The translations under genes were made by a program, and so were the position numbers. From Agelaius tricolor (lineage: Eukaryota > Chordata > Aves > Passeriformes > Icteridae): 64,000 nucleotides of DNA. Below are positions 13,591 through 23,357 of this stretch, in pieces. Numbering within the stretch: the stretch's first letter is position 1; each line of letters opens with the position of its first letter. The notes below the pieces were generated by a model. That model was not told the DNA's origin and ran no database searches. It worked only from the letters and a program-made list of their open reading frames with translations. The stretch covers positions 45,724,501 through 45,788,500 of the forward strand of contig JALJCS010000009.1 in the NCBI GenBank assembly GCA_023055355.1. The letters run 5' to 3'.

Positions 13591-14026
13591 GAAACAAAAT
13601 CCCATGAACAATTAAAAGTTAATCATCTTCAAGACAGAGCTCTGAGAAAAATGTTCAGTGGAAATGAAAAGACAGCCTGGACTTGCAGAAAGGACACTAT
13701 TCACAGGAAAACTGAAGAAAAACAACCACTTCCTATGTGTGCTGTCCCTTCATTTCTTCTTCTAGAGTTCCCTGTGTGTTCACACTGCCATGGGAAGCAG
13801 CAGAAAGGAGGACAAAGAGTATTTCCTGAGGAACAGATATGTGGAGATGCCCAGTGGGGAGCTGTGGCAGAGCTTTTATGAAGGGGTTTATGGAGCTGAG
13901 GAGAAAGAACAGTCAGAGGCTGCCAGAAACAGGGGCAGGTGTGCCTGGAGGAAGGTGTGGATGGAAAGGGGAAATCTGTAGAGGCAGGGATGGGGAAGAG
14001 TTGGCATTTGGGGCTCAAGCACTTAC
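13591..14026. other. Purine-rich region open in several frames
   Basis: The plus strand is rich in GGA/GAA, so stop codons are sparse on both strands. Open frames of 60-125 codons overlap in more than one plus-strand frame, and a 249-codon frame runs on the minus strand through 13701-14450. Openness in many frames at once points to base composition and not coding. No protein family is recognised. Confidence 0.5.
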
Positions 14027-14071
14027 CTGCAGACCAGTCATGGGAAGTAGAGGAGGAAGTTCTCGTTCCTT

Positions 14072-14113
14072 GGGACAGGAGGAACAAGGAATGGGAGGGA
14101 CAGGAGGAACAAG
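14072..14113. repeat. Short direct repeat, period 25
   Basis: The 17-mer GGGACAGGAGGAACAAG occurs at 14072-14088 and again at 14097-14113. This is local purine-rich tandem duplication. Confidence 0.7.
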
Positions 14114-14171
14114 AGGATGTCACACTTGTGTCAGTCTCTATCCTCTGCTTTGTTGGCATAAACAGGGTAGT

Positions 14172-14216
14172 TTTCCTAGGAAATCTCTGAACAAGAAAAA
14201 GATTTCCTAGGAAATC
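14172..14216. repeat. Duplicated palindrome
   Basis: The palindrome TTTCCTAGGAAA occurs at 14172-14183. It recurs within a perfect 16-bp palindrome, GATTTCCTAGGAAATC, at 14201-14216. The two copies lie about 30 bp apart, adjacent to the candidate minus-strand acceptor. This could be a dimeric protein-binding site or a local duplication. Confidence 0.7.
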
Positions 14217-14217
14217 A

Positions 14218-14670
14218 CTGAAGAAGAACAGAACAAGCACCAGGAGGTCCCAGTGGGACTCCTCTCTCATCACAGGGGCTTTTTGATCTATCCCTGAACA
14301 TCTCCAAATGAGCCTTCCCAAAGAGTGTCTCCCAGGGCTTTGCTGGCCATATCTTTCTGAAGCTTTTCCTGATCTGCATTTTAAGGGCACTCTTGTCCTA
14401 CAGAGCTTGTAGCAGCTACTCTGAGTAGTGAATTGACAGAAATACAACACTGGCTATTAAAGGGAGGAGTGAGTTTATGTGTATGGAGCAAGAAGGATTG
14501 TACATGATCCAACACTGTAGGGAAAGGACAAGGAAGTGTTGCAGAAGAGTTTATTGTTTGCCAATTGAATTTACAGATGCAAGAAAAAAATTTGAAGTAA
14601 AATAATCTGAAGGCAGAGACTCAGCAGTGCAATTGAACTAATACTCAATATTATCATTTTTTTAGTAATA
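14218..14670. other. Non-coding sequence
   Basis: It contains the N-terminal part of the 249-codon minus-strand open frame (to 14450), with no recognisable domain, followed by AT-rich sequence. Confidence 0.5.
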
Positions 14671-14728
14671 AAAAATGGTCAGTAATAAAAATCCCAAGGA
14701 AAAATGGTCAGTAATAAAAATCCCAAGG
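14671..14728. repeat. Perfect 29-bp tandem duplication
   Basis: Two exact adjacent copies of a 29-bp unit lie at 14671-14699 and 14700-14728. The unit begins AAAAATGGTCAGT and ends ATCCCAAGG. Exact identity suggests a recent duplication, or collapse and expansion in assembly. Confidence 0.9.
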
Positions 14729-17685
14729 AAAACTGACTTGGAGCACAGAACCTCACTGTAGGTGCTCCAAACTAAAGGTGTTTGTGTGTGATCTGGTTGT
14801 CTGCTGAACTACAGGGCACTTGCCTCAAACTCTCAAGAACTTTTTTTAAAAAAGTTTCCTTTGGCTTTTTTTATGCAATGTCCTTCTTGGCCTTTTTCTA
14901 TGGAAGTGAAAAACTAGTAATTTTATCTGTTCACTTTTTTTTTCCCCCAGCTTCAATTATTTTTAATGGATGTTTCAAGTTTTCCTTTTACAATGTGCTG
15001 AGAGCTACTCATACACAAGGGAAAAAAAGAAAAAAAAAATTCAGCAAGTGAGCTATAAATGCCACACTTTTCAATGGTGAAAAAGACTAACTTTCTGAAT
15101 CTTGATAGCAGTACTTTGGAAACCACTTCACAGAGTGCCTTTTTTTTTTTTTTTTAACAAAAGTCAAGCAGTCCACATGCTGCCAACCCGACAGTGTAAA
15201 CAAATCTGTTTTTCTGGGTTCCCTTTGTCAAATCAGCCTCCAGCTGAAGTGTGTTATCTCAGATGCACTGTATCAGGCACATAAAGCAATAATTACAGCT
15301 GCCTGGCAGTATGTTGAGAATAAAGAGCCAGTCTTAGATCAAGGTCAGTGAGAGAGAGTGCAGAAATACACAGAATTTTTGTGTAGAACATGGGAGTGTG
15401 CATTCTCCATAGACAGACAAAACCCAAGCCTAGGGAACACTGTGCTGACAGGATGTTCGGAAGAGCACAGAAGTCAACAGGCTGTAGAAATTGCTCTTTG
15501 CACATTTGGTGAGTCCTTTTTCTGGCTTCATGTTGTTCTTGGGCACTGTGAGCCAGACATCACCTGAGAGCCACCCTGCTCAGCCTCTTTCTTGGTGCTC
15601 AAACAGGGATCTGCAGAGGCAGGGAGAAGCTGCCTCAGTGGGCTGGTGCCTGAACCAGCCTCCCACAGGACATGGGAATGCTTGGATTAACTTTCATACC
15701 TTGCAGGAGGACTAACTTTGCACTAGCTGTTCCCAAAGGACCTTAGTAGAGGAAAATCCAATGAGGGTTTGTATGCAAAAAAAAAAAAAAATCTCTTTGA
15801 GCCCCAAATCCTCCAAGCTGTGATAGTCTGAGAGTGACTCTACGAGAGTCACCTTGCAGAATTTGCTCTTTCTGCTTGGTTTTTAATGTGACCTCAGGGC
15901 CAAGCACCTTTGCCATTTAGGCTTCCTGCAGCCTGGCTTGAGCTGCTGTCATGGAAAATTTCTGAGTGAGGGAAGCAGCTGGTTAAAGTTCTTCTTGCCT
16001 CAGCCAAGGGTCAGGTTTTGGAAAAAACCTGGTGAAGGTCCTTACTAGGAGCTGATTGCTTCTTAAGAGCCACTCTAGCCTGTCACAAAGGGCACCACAG
16101 CAGTGATGGCCAGGCTCTACCCTGGCATTCCAAACCCTCTGGAGATGCCCAGGAAGAAAAACTTGCAGCAGAGTTCCTGTCAGCCCAATGCTGCTGCCAG
16201 ATCCACGGTCCAGGAAAAGTCCTGAGAACCCTAAACAGCCCAATGAGCATGGCCTGGTGCATAATCCCCTGTTCTGGGATTAGGCAGCCTGGCAGGAAAT
16301 CTGAGCTAGACCCCAATGTAGCCAAAGGCTGTAGAAGAAATCAAATTCCACAGCGCTCTCAAGGGATAAGGCCATGCTCACCAGGAGAAAGGGAAAGCAG
16401 AGAGCAAGGATGAGGTCCTGCACAAGGACCATTCCTTAAAAGCTCATCCAGGCCATTCCCTGACAGTTCATCCCAACCATTCACTTAGGAACAGCAAATA
16501 CCAATGGTTTGGGCATTTTTCTTGAGAAAACAGTATTGCAAATCCAAATAAAACATTACATTTATTACAAAACCAAATAAAAACTGGTGAACTCTGATAG
16601 TGTCTTGTTTGAAAGCCATAATTCACTGCTTCACAGAATAACTTAACAACATTAAAAATTATATTCTTTGTTTAGATTATTTTTTTTTGTTCACCAAGGT
16701 TTAATTAAACTTACCCTGAAAATCTGTGGAGAAATAGGGCAAAAGCAATCATCAAAGAGCAGAAATATCCCCATTTTATCTTCAGTCACTTTACTTCATA
16801 CAGTTTTTTACTGCAGTGTTGAAGAAAGTTTTTAGTCTGAATATTTATTTAAGCATTACTTAGAACATTTCTTATTCAGGCTATCATTGTTTGTTCTTTG
16901 GGAAAATCAACCCCAAACAGAACAGAGAACAAACAAACAAAACCTCAAGCCCATATTATTTGGTTTAAAAGTCATAAGTTTTTATTTGGTAAATAGGATT
17001 TGTTTTGCAGTAATCTGAAATTAACCCTGCAGTTTTTAACTTGTCAACACTGTCAGCTTTTGATTTTCAACAGCTTCATTTTTCTACATCATTAATGTGC
17101 AATAGCATAACTAATTCTTATCAGTACAGAGACAAACTTATTTGTTGCTGTAGACTCAGAGAGGAAAAGTTATGGAATCTCTAGAAACAAGGGGGTTTAG
17201 ACTTAACAATATAATTTAAATGATTTTTAAAAAGCATCAAACTTTGGACACATCCTTTTGTCATAACTGAGGTGTGAGTAGGTTTGTATTGCTTAGTTGA
17301 TTTTTGTGAAGTTATTATTCACTAACAAACAGAATTTCTACTTAGCTCATATGATATCAAAAATTTATTTGAAGAAACAAATTAAGTTGTCTCCTTATCT
17401 GAAGCATTCTTAACTAAGGGGAGAAAACAGCTGATGTCCTATACCAAAAGATTTTTGCTGTTCTGTTAAAAAGAAGCTGTCACAGTTTGCTGTGCAATGA
17501 CGTCCCTCTCAGCTGGAGGACTGGTATCAATGCACCTCTCTCATACATTATTCTCATCTGCTGTGAAAAACTGGAGTTTATATCCAGGTACTCTGGCAGG
17601 GGAAGAAATTGTTTTGCCTGTTGAATGTGGGAATTTAATTATTAAATTAACCATTCTCCTGCACTGTTTTAGTCCATGCTCCTGT
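14729..17685. other. Unique non-coding sequence with homopolymers
   Basis: No gene recognised. It contains T16 at 15140-15155 and A15 at 15777-15791. The stretch 15980-16325 is GC-richer and open in two overlapping minus-strand frames of about 80 codons, without recognisable content. About 16980-17160 is repeat-free and TAAT-rich. Confidence 0.55.
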
Positions 17686-17812
17686 TCACAGAATCACAGA
17701 ATCATGGAATATTCTGGGTTGGGAGGGATACAGACGGTCAAGTTCAACTCCTGATCTTGCACAGGACACCCCCAAAAAATGGTCCTCCCTCTGAGAGTAG
17801 CAATGCTGTGTT
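17686..17812 (-). mobile_element. CR1 LINE 3'-end fragment, antisense
   Basis: CACAGAATCACAGAATCATG followed by a TGGGTTGGGAGGGA motif is the reverse complement of the CR1 3' end, with its ATTCTGTG-type terminal octamers. The adjoining TTGCACAGGACACCCC and CCTCTGAGAG motifs fit the neighbouring CR1 3' region. The element is severely 5'-truncated, as is usual for CR1, and non-coding. It would have inserted in the minus orientation. Confidence 0.85.
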
Positions 17813-20437
17813 TGAAATTTTATCTACAAAATTAGGGTCCAAAGTATTTTGGTGGAATTTTCATTGTAGGAAAGAAGAACTGAGCACTTGGCTGGCTTTG
17901 ACTGTTCCTCTTCAAGTTTGAATTTGCAAGTAATGAGATGCACACTCTGTATTTCCAGTGACATTGTTATTCAACTGATGGGTTTTGTTATGTTTAATGG
18001 GAAAGACCTTTCCCCCTATTTTCCCAACACTCCACCAAAAAGTTACTTGTGCCATTTATTTTTAATTTGAAACTGTATTTGTCTGTCAAAAATACTAAAG
18101 AATGATGCTCTCTTTTGACTTACAGTTTTTATCTGGCTAGACAAGTCTGCATTTAAACATCTCAGATAATTTGTTTTTCCCAAAATAAAAAACACTTTAA
18201 AAATAATTTGATGGCAATAAGAAACATGAAAAAACCTCCTCAAAATTAATGAGCAGGTTTGAAAATTCTCTTCTTGGTCAATAATTTAAGTCATAAAAGG
18301 CCCATGAAGCTCTAATTTTGTTAGCGTTTATTAGAGCTTTTCCCTTTTTGTTAAAGATGCTGCCTTTGGTTTTCAATTTCTCACAAATTAATTAGAATAA
18401 ATTAGGTAGTGGTTTTTTTTTTTCCAAACATTCCCATGGTTGTACTGCCTACAGGCAGGAGTTTACACAGGCTGTGTTTGTGTGTAAGATCTGCTTTTCA
18501 TTTGTTTATTTAAGTCAGCTAACAAACACGGTTTATGTTATTAGTGATGGGAAGGGCATTCCAGATGGATTTGTTGTTTTGTTCTCTGTAAGCAGAATTA
18601 AGGAGTTGGGAGGGTGCAAGTTCCTGGTGACATGTATTTTTATCTAATTAAAGAAATGCACCAGCAGTTTGTACAAAATAATTTTCTGAGCACACTAATA
18701 AATGTGTAGAAGACTTTGAAGATAGATTGGGGTTTTTTTTTTGTCTGGATCCAAGCTTATGGAGTTGGTGGGGTTTTTTATAAGCTGTCTCAATAGTCAG
18801 CAAGCATTTACTTACAATTATTTTTTCCTCCAACTGATGGCATAAATAATTAATATGATAAAAGGTTCTAACACATCAAATCAGTAAACAATCTTCAAGA
18901 GGAATTGGCACACATCCAATCCCCCAGACACCCAGCAGGAATAACTTATGCCAATTAGACCTGTGAAATGTATTGATATTTTTGGCATATGATACTTAGC
19001 CAGGCTCTGTGGGTTCAGTTGCCCCTGAAATGTTCAGGAAGATAACTCAAAGATCTTGGGGGGTTGGAGCTTATTAAATGCAGAGTTAGGCAATAGCTTT
19101 AGGCTCAGCTTTTTGCTCAAGAGCTTGGAGGTGGGGGTGTTCCCCAAGGTGCAGGCAATCCCAAATCTGTCAGTTCTTCCAGCCTGCCTCTCCTCCCTCC
19201 TGTGAAATGCCCCCGTGGAGAGGTGATTCTGAGCAGGAGCTCTCAGCTCTTTCTGCCAATGCTGCCAGACTTTGGTGTCCACTGGAGAATGGCCCAGGTG
19301 AGTGTCCCAACCACTGCTCCTCCCCACTGTCGGGGGAAATTCTGATCCAAGGGTTGCTCACTCAGTGTTTACTCCTTACTCTAATTAATATTCATTCTCA
19401 CACAGCAAAACAGCGTCACAAGAAGAGGTTCAGAGGTTTCCCTCCAAATATTTCCTTTGCTTCATGCTTAGCATAACCAGTCACATATTTTACTCAGTGG
19501 GTTTTAATAATTCCTCCGTTTTTCTCAAATGTTACTCTGTGCACTTTTGGTCAACTTGTTTTTTTTTTTTTTTCTTTTTGATAAAGAGAAAATATATTTT
19601 TTAAACTGAGGTTAAGGAAGGTTTTCTAAACATTTCAGTGCATACATAACTTAATATTCATCAGAAAGGGCACAGCAGCTGAAACTTTATGAGGGAGAAA
19701 TGTGCAGTTGTCATTTTAATCTTTATTATACCAAAAAAATTATTTTCACATTGCTTTTATTTAATACCTGTTTGAGAATGTCTGACTTTCTTTTTTTTTG
19801 GGATAAGGGCAGTGTTGTGGGGTGAGTGAGCACTGCCCCACTGCATCCTACATCCCCATCCCCGTGTCTCTGCCCTGGCAGTGCCACAATGCCACCCTCT
19901 TTTAGGTCTGCCTTCCAAACATTTTTACCACATGTGAGCATTGAAACAACAGAGGAGACTGTAATGGAATGAATTTAATTAATGTTTTTCTCTTTTTTGT
20001 TTTTGGCCTTTTTTTTTCTTTTCCCCTTGAAATGCTTGCGGGAAACTGCATTAGAATCCCAAAGTAATGGAACACTAAAAAAATCATCTGGGATCTAAAC
20101 CAACTGTAAAGAGTTAGAGTAGCACTGATGCATGACCACAAAGACAGATACAATTTGTTGTGAGTGTGGCAGATAACTTGCAGTTGTAGGGAGGAACATC
20201 AAATTCTGATATTAAAAAAAAATCTTGGGATAGCTAAGTAATCACAGAATGAAAATGATAGAAATTAATCTTTGGCTATATAAATATAGCAAGACCTTAT
20301 TTAGTAAATACTTATCTTGTTCTGTGAGGGTTATACACACAGAAATACCTAAACTTGTGCAAAAGAGTTGGGATTGGCTTGTTGGGAGTGTTGTATGCAA
20401 ATATATAAACCAAAAATACATTTTATGTCGCATATAT
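17813..20437. other. Unique AT-rich sequence
   Basis: No gene recognised. About 18280-18420 is repeat-free with an ATTAATTAG-type core and reads like possible conserved non-coding DNA. About 19160-19340 is GC-richer and ends a two-frame-open segment at a strong donor, CCCAG/GTGAGT (GT at 19299), but its upstream acceptor is unconvincing. T15 lies at 19559-19573. Confidence 0.5.
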
Positions 20438-20459
20438 CTATGGTTTTTCCAAACCATAG
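20438..20459. repeat. Perfect 9-bp inverted repeat with 4-nt loop
   Basis: Arms CTATGGTTT (20438-20446) and AAACCATAG (20451-20459) flank the loop TTCC. No terminator or RNA-gene context is seen. Confidence 0.7.
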
Positions 20460-20706
20460 GTCGTTCCAAGTTGCTGCTTGAATTTTAGCAATTGGTTTCA
20501 GGATTTATTTTTAGGTTTTTGTACCTTAAAAATTCTTTCTAAAGACATAAAATGTGATATGAAGATACAAAACATTACTTCCCATGGAAGCATGCTGGGG
20601 TAATAGAGATTTTTCCTCTTGTTTTCTCCACAGAAGAGCAGCAGTCTGTTTAGAGAGTTAGGAATCCTCAATCTTTTTTTCATGCTCAATTATTTTCCAA
20701 ACTGAC
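20460..20706. other. Short non-coding stretch
   Basis: Nothing recognised. Confidence 0.6.
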
Positions 20707-20722
20707 TGTGTGTGTGTGTGTG
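20707..20722. repeat. (TG)8 microsatellite
   Basis: Eight uninterrupted TG units followed by TATATA. A short dinucleotide run, likely polymorphic at most to a small degree. Confidence 0.9.
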
Positions 20723-21082
20723 TATATACTTGTGGGTTTATTTTAGGTCAAGTTGGTTGCAATGGAAAGGAGGTTTGCAGCCATTTGGGTTCTTATCTCT
20801 GGAAATACAGCAATATAAAAGCACAAAAATAACTGAAAAAAATGTATAAGAAAATGAAAGAGAAAGGATAAGAATAGAAAGAGATCACCACCCATGGATT
20901 TGGGATAGGACTTGATTATTTGAATTTTGATGTCCATTGATTGATGGTCCCACCTTGATCCATCTGGAGTGGGGAAAAATCATAAAACACGAACTTCAAC
21001 TAACTTATAAAATTGTAGAAATATTGTATCATGTGTGCATATCTCTATATTGTGCATCTTGAAGGTTTTCAGTAAAAGATTT
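20723..21082. other. Non-coding sequence
   Basis: Nothing recognised beyond A-rich and T-rich patches. Confidence 0.6.
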
Positions 21083-21180
21083 TCTTTTATATTGTTTATT
21101 TATTTTCATTTATTTATTTTTAAATTTATATTTATATTTATATTATTTATGATATTTGTATTATTTTAATACTATTTAGA
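21083..21180. repeat. AT-rich low-complexity block
   Basis: Degenerate TTTA/TATTTA repetition with almost no G or C. It lies just upstream of the candidate microexon acceptor. Confidence 0.8.
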
Positions 21181-21204
21181 AAAAAGTTTTATGTTTTATT
21201 CCAG

Positions 21205-21231
21205 GCAACAGCACTATTCCACCTCCACAGG
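21205..21231 (+). other. Candidate 27-nt microexon
   Basis: A T-rich acceptor, TTTTATTCCAG, ends at 21204 and a strong donor, AGG/GTGAGT, begins at 21232. The 27-nt interval is a multiple of three and has no stop in any forward frame; one frame reads NSTIPPPQ. Frame-preserving microexons of this size are typical of neuronal genes. An interval this short is easily open by chance, so only splice-site strength supports it. Confidence 0.2.
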
Positions 21232-22933
21232 GTGAGTTTCTCCCTTATCTGGATCAAACCACAGCCTGTAGCTTCTGGTGGTAGGAGATTACCCTGCAAA
21301 CCTCAGCAGAGCACATTCTGCTTTTGAAAATTGCTAATTGTTTGGGTCATTTGCCATAAACATTTCCAACCTGGATTGCACCCAGCTGCTGGAAATGGAT
21401 GGCACCACAAAGGCAGCCAGCCCAGGCCATCCTGTCTGCTCTGCTGCCTTCATCGTGCAAGATTAATGTGATCCATGTCACAACAAGCAGACTTAAAATC
21501 AATAGGAAATAGTCTCCAGTGAAGCTCTCGAGACCCCATCTCCTGGGGTAATAAGGGAGGTCAGCATCCTTTCAATATCAAGCTCTGTGTCAGGGAGATT
21601 CCTGCCAAAATCAATGGAGCTGAAGCAGTGAGTGCTTCAGTAGGGCTGTCCCCACATGACACCCATCCAACACATCCTTTCACTGCATCCAACACATCCT
21701 TTCACAGCTGACAGAAACTGCCAGGAGGGAATCTCAGTCTCCCTGACTCACTTCATGTGAGCAGTGCTCAGCATCTCTGCCAAATATCTCCTTAGGAGTG
21801 TAGAATTTGCCATGTTTTCAAATTATGCATTGATATTTTCACTTGTATGATTTCACTTTTTCTGGAAAAGGCATTTAGGCTGAAGATAAGTCTCAAAATA
21901 AACCTAACTTTTTAGGTTTACATTAAATACATACATTTATTTAGGCTCAACAGTTTTTAGTTAGAAGACGTGCTATTGGCATTGTGACACGGCCTGAATA
22001 ATTAATAATTAACCAATAATTCAGAGATGCTTGGAAGTGGCAGCATTTTATGGACACAGATAGCAGAATTCTTTTTGGATGAAAAGGAAATGAAAATAAG
22101 GTGGATTTATCCAACTATCTATGACACAGTGAGATAGCAAAGTATTATTATCATATTCAGTGCTACTTTAATTATTGATGGACTGTTCAAATATCTTTCA
22201 TCTCTTCTGCAAAGAATATTAAATCTGTTTTTTCTTGTTCAAACTGATCCAATTTATAAGGTTGATAATGTTTTCTACTCCAGGTGTGTGTTTGCTAAAA
22301 TGGAACTTCAATTCCCTTAATATTTAATACTGTTTCTGAACTACCTGATAAAAAAGGAGGATCTTCTCCCCAAAAAATGATACACTGTTGTTCAAAACAC
22401 AGTTTGACCAGACCTGCATGTTTCTTAAATACATAACTTTTCCCAGATAGAAATTCTCCTATTAAAAAAATTCTAAAATTTGTTCCACAAAACCAAGTTG
22501 TTTGCTTGCTTTATCCCAGGAGGAACACAAGCAGTATTTGTGTGGGAGATTTTCTATTTGTCTGTTCATCCTCTTTGCTTCCTTCTCCAGCAGGAGATAA
22601 AAAGGAAAACTCAGGATCTCCAAAATGCTTTTTTTGAAAAGTATTTGGTAAATGAGGGGGGAAAGTGAACAAGCTTGAGTGTCCTTCAACACACACCTGA
22701 AAATTCCTGCAAGTGACTGTTTCCACTTTGATTTGAGAGTTAAGAATGGACATTTCAGACTACAAATGCAATGGGAAGGAATTCCAAGCATTCCCATGCT
22801 ATCAGGTGCAAGGAAATTGAGTGCAGTGGCTTGATTTTAGAGCAACAAGACTTTGGGCCCGTGGTGGTTTTTATGACTGTCAGAAAGTCTCCAGGGACAT
22901 TGTTTCCTGCTTCCTGCTAGGAAAACTTTTGAA
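21232..22933. other. Unique non-coding sequence with one tandem duplication
   Basis: A 20-bp unit beginning CATCCAACAC is repeated exactly at 21664-21683 and 21686-21705. Otherwise no gene or repeat is recognised. Minus-strand open frames at 22462-22797 are AT-rich and lack recognisable content. Confidence 0.6.
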
Positions 22934-23052
22934 ATAGAATCAAAGAATGGTTTGGGTTGGGAGGGATCTTAGAAATCATCCGGTTCCAACCCCACTACCA
23001 GGGACAGGGGCACCTTCCATTAAATCAGGTTGTTCAGGGCCCCATCCAACCT
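22934..23052 (-). mobile_element. CR1 LINE 3'-end fragment, antisense
   Basis: ATAGAATCAAAGAATGG is followed by TTTGGGTTGGGAGGGATCTT, GGTTCCAACCCC, GGGACAGGGGCACCTTCCA and GGTTGTTCAGGGCCCCATCC. This is the canonical avian CR1 3' region read in reverse complement. It is 5'-truncated after about 119 bp and non-coding. Low decay relative to the consensus I remember suggests a fairly young CR1 subfamily. Confidence 0.93.
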
Positions 23053-23199
23053 ATTCATATTCATATTTATTTCTTATGCATATTTAACCAAATAGTGTTA
23101 TTTGTTGTGTATTGTACTACTAGCAAAAATCCCATCCTACAAAACATACTCCTGTAGGAAATCCCTCGGTAAAAACTTTCTTGCCCCTTTTGTTTTCAG

Positions 23200-23357
23200 C
23201 AGAAGGAGCTGCAGGAACTCCTCAAGGTGGAGAGGCAGCAAAGCTGTGCCTTGGCTGTGTTCAAGTTGAGTTCATTAAGTGCTCTGAATTGAACTCCAGA
23301 GAAAGCAAAGGCAACAGTTCTGGTTCTAAACTCTCATCGAACAGCTTCACAGAGATG
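23200..23357 (+). other. Candidate exon (158 nt)
   Basis: A good acceptor (CCCCTTTTGTTTTCAG, ending 23199) and a donor (GAGATG/GTAAGA, GT at 23358) bracket a segment with one fully open frame. That frame has 52 codons, begins EGAAGTPQGGEAAKLC and ends NSFTEM, and is Ser/Asn-rich in its second half. Another frame reads QKELQELLKVERQQ, coiled-coil-like, but stops after about 30 codons. I recognise no protein. An untranslated or lncRNA exon, or coincidence, remains possible. Confidence 0.22.

Larger units (their letters stand above)
14027..14217 (-). other. Candidate minus-strand exon (191 nt) inside a 249-codon open frame
   Basis: On the minus strand, a long pyrimidine tract ending TTCTTCTTCAG sits just upstream (14241-14218). 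A perfect consensus donor, CTGCAG/GTAAGT, lies at the other end (exon edge 14027). Of the three frames inside, two have stops and one is open for 63 codons, matching the frame open from 14450 to 13701. The peptide is serine- and threonine-rich, including SSCSSCPSHSLFLLSQGTR, and looks disordered; I recognise no domain. CT-rich composition favours both long open frames and acceptor-like tracts, so chance is a real alternative. A lncRNA exon is another. Confidence 0.25.

Noticed and set aside
13701..14450. 249-codon minus-strand open frame as an intact protein-coding gene
   Set aside because: No recognisable domain, strong CT composition bias, and simultaneous openness in other frames. Kept only as context for a candidate exon.
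19230..19300. Candidate exon ending at CCCAG/GTGAGT
   Set aside because: Two frames are open, but the upstream acceptor is unconvincing, with purines just before the AG.
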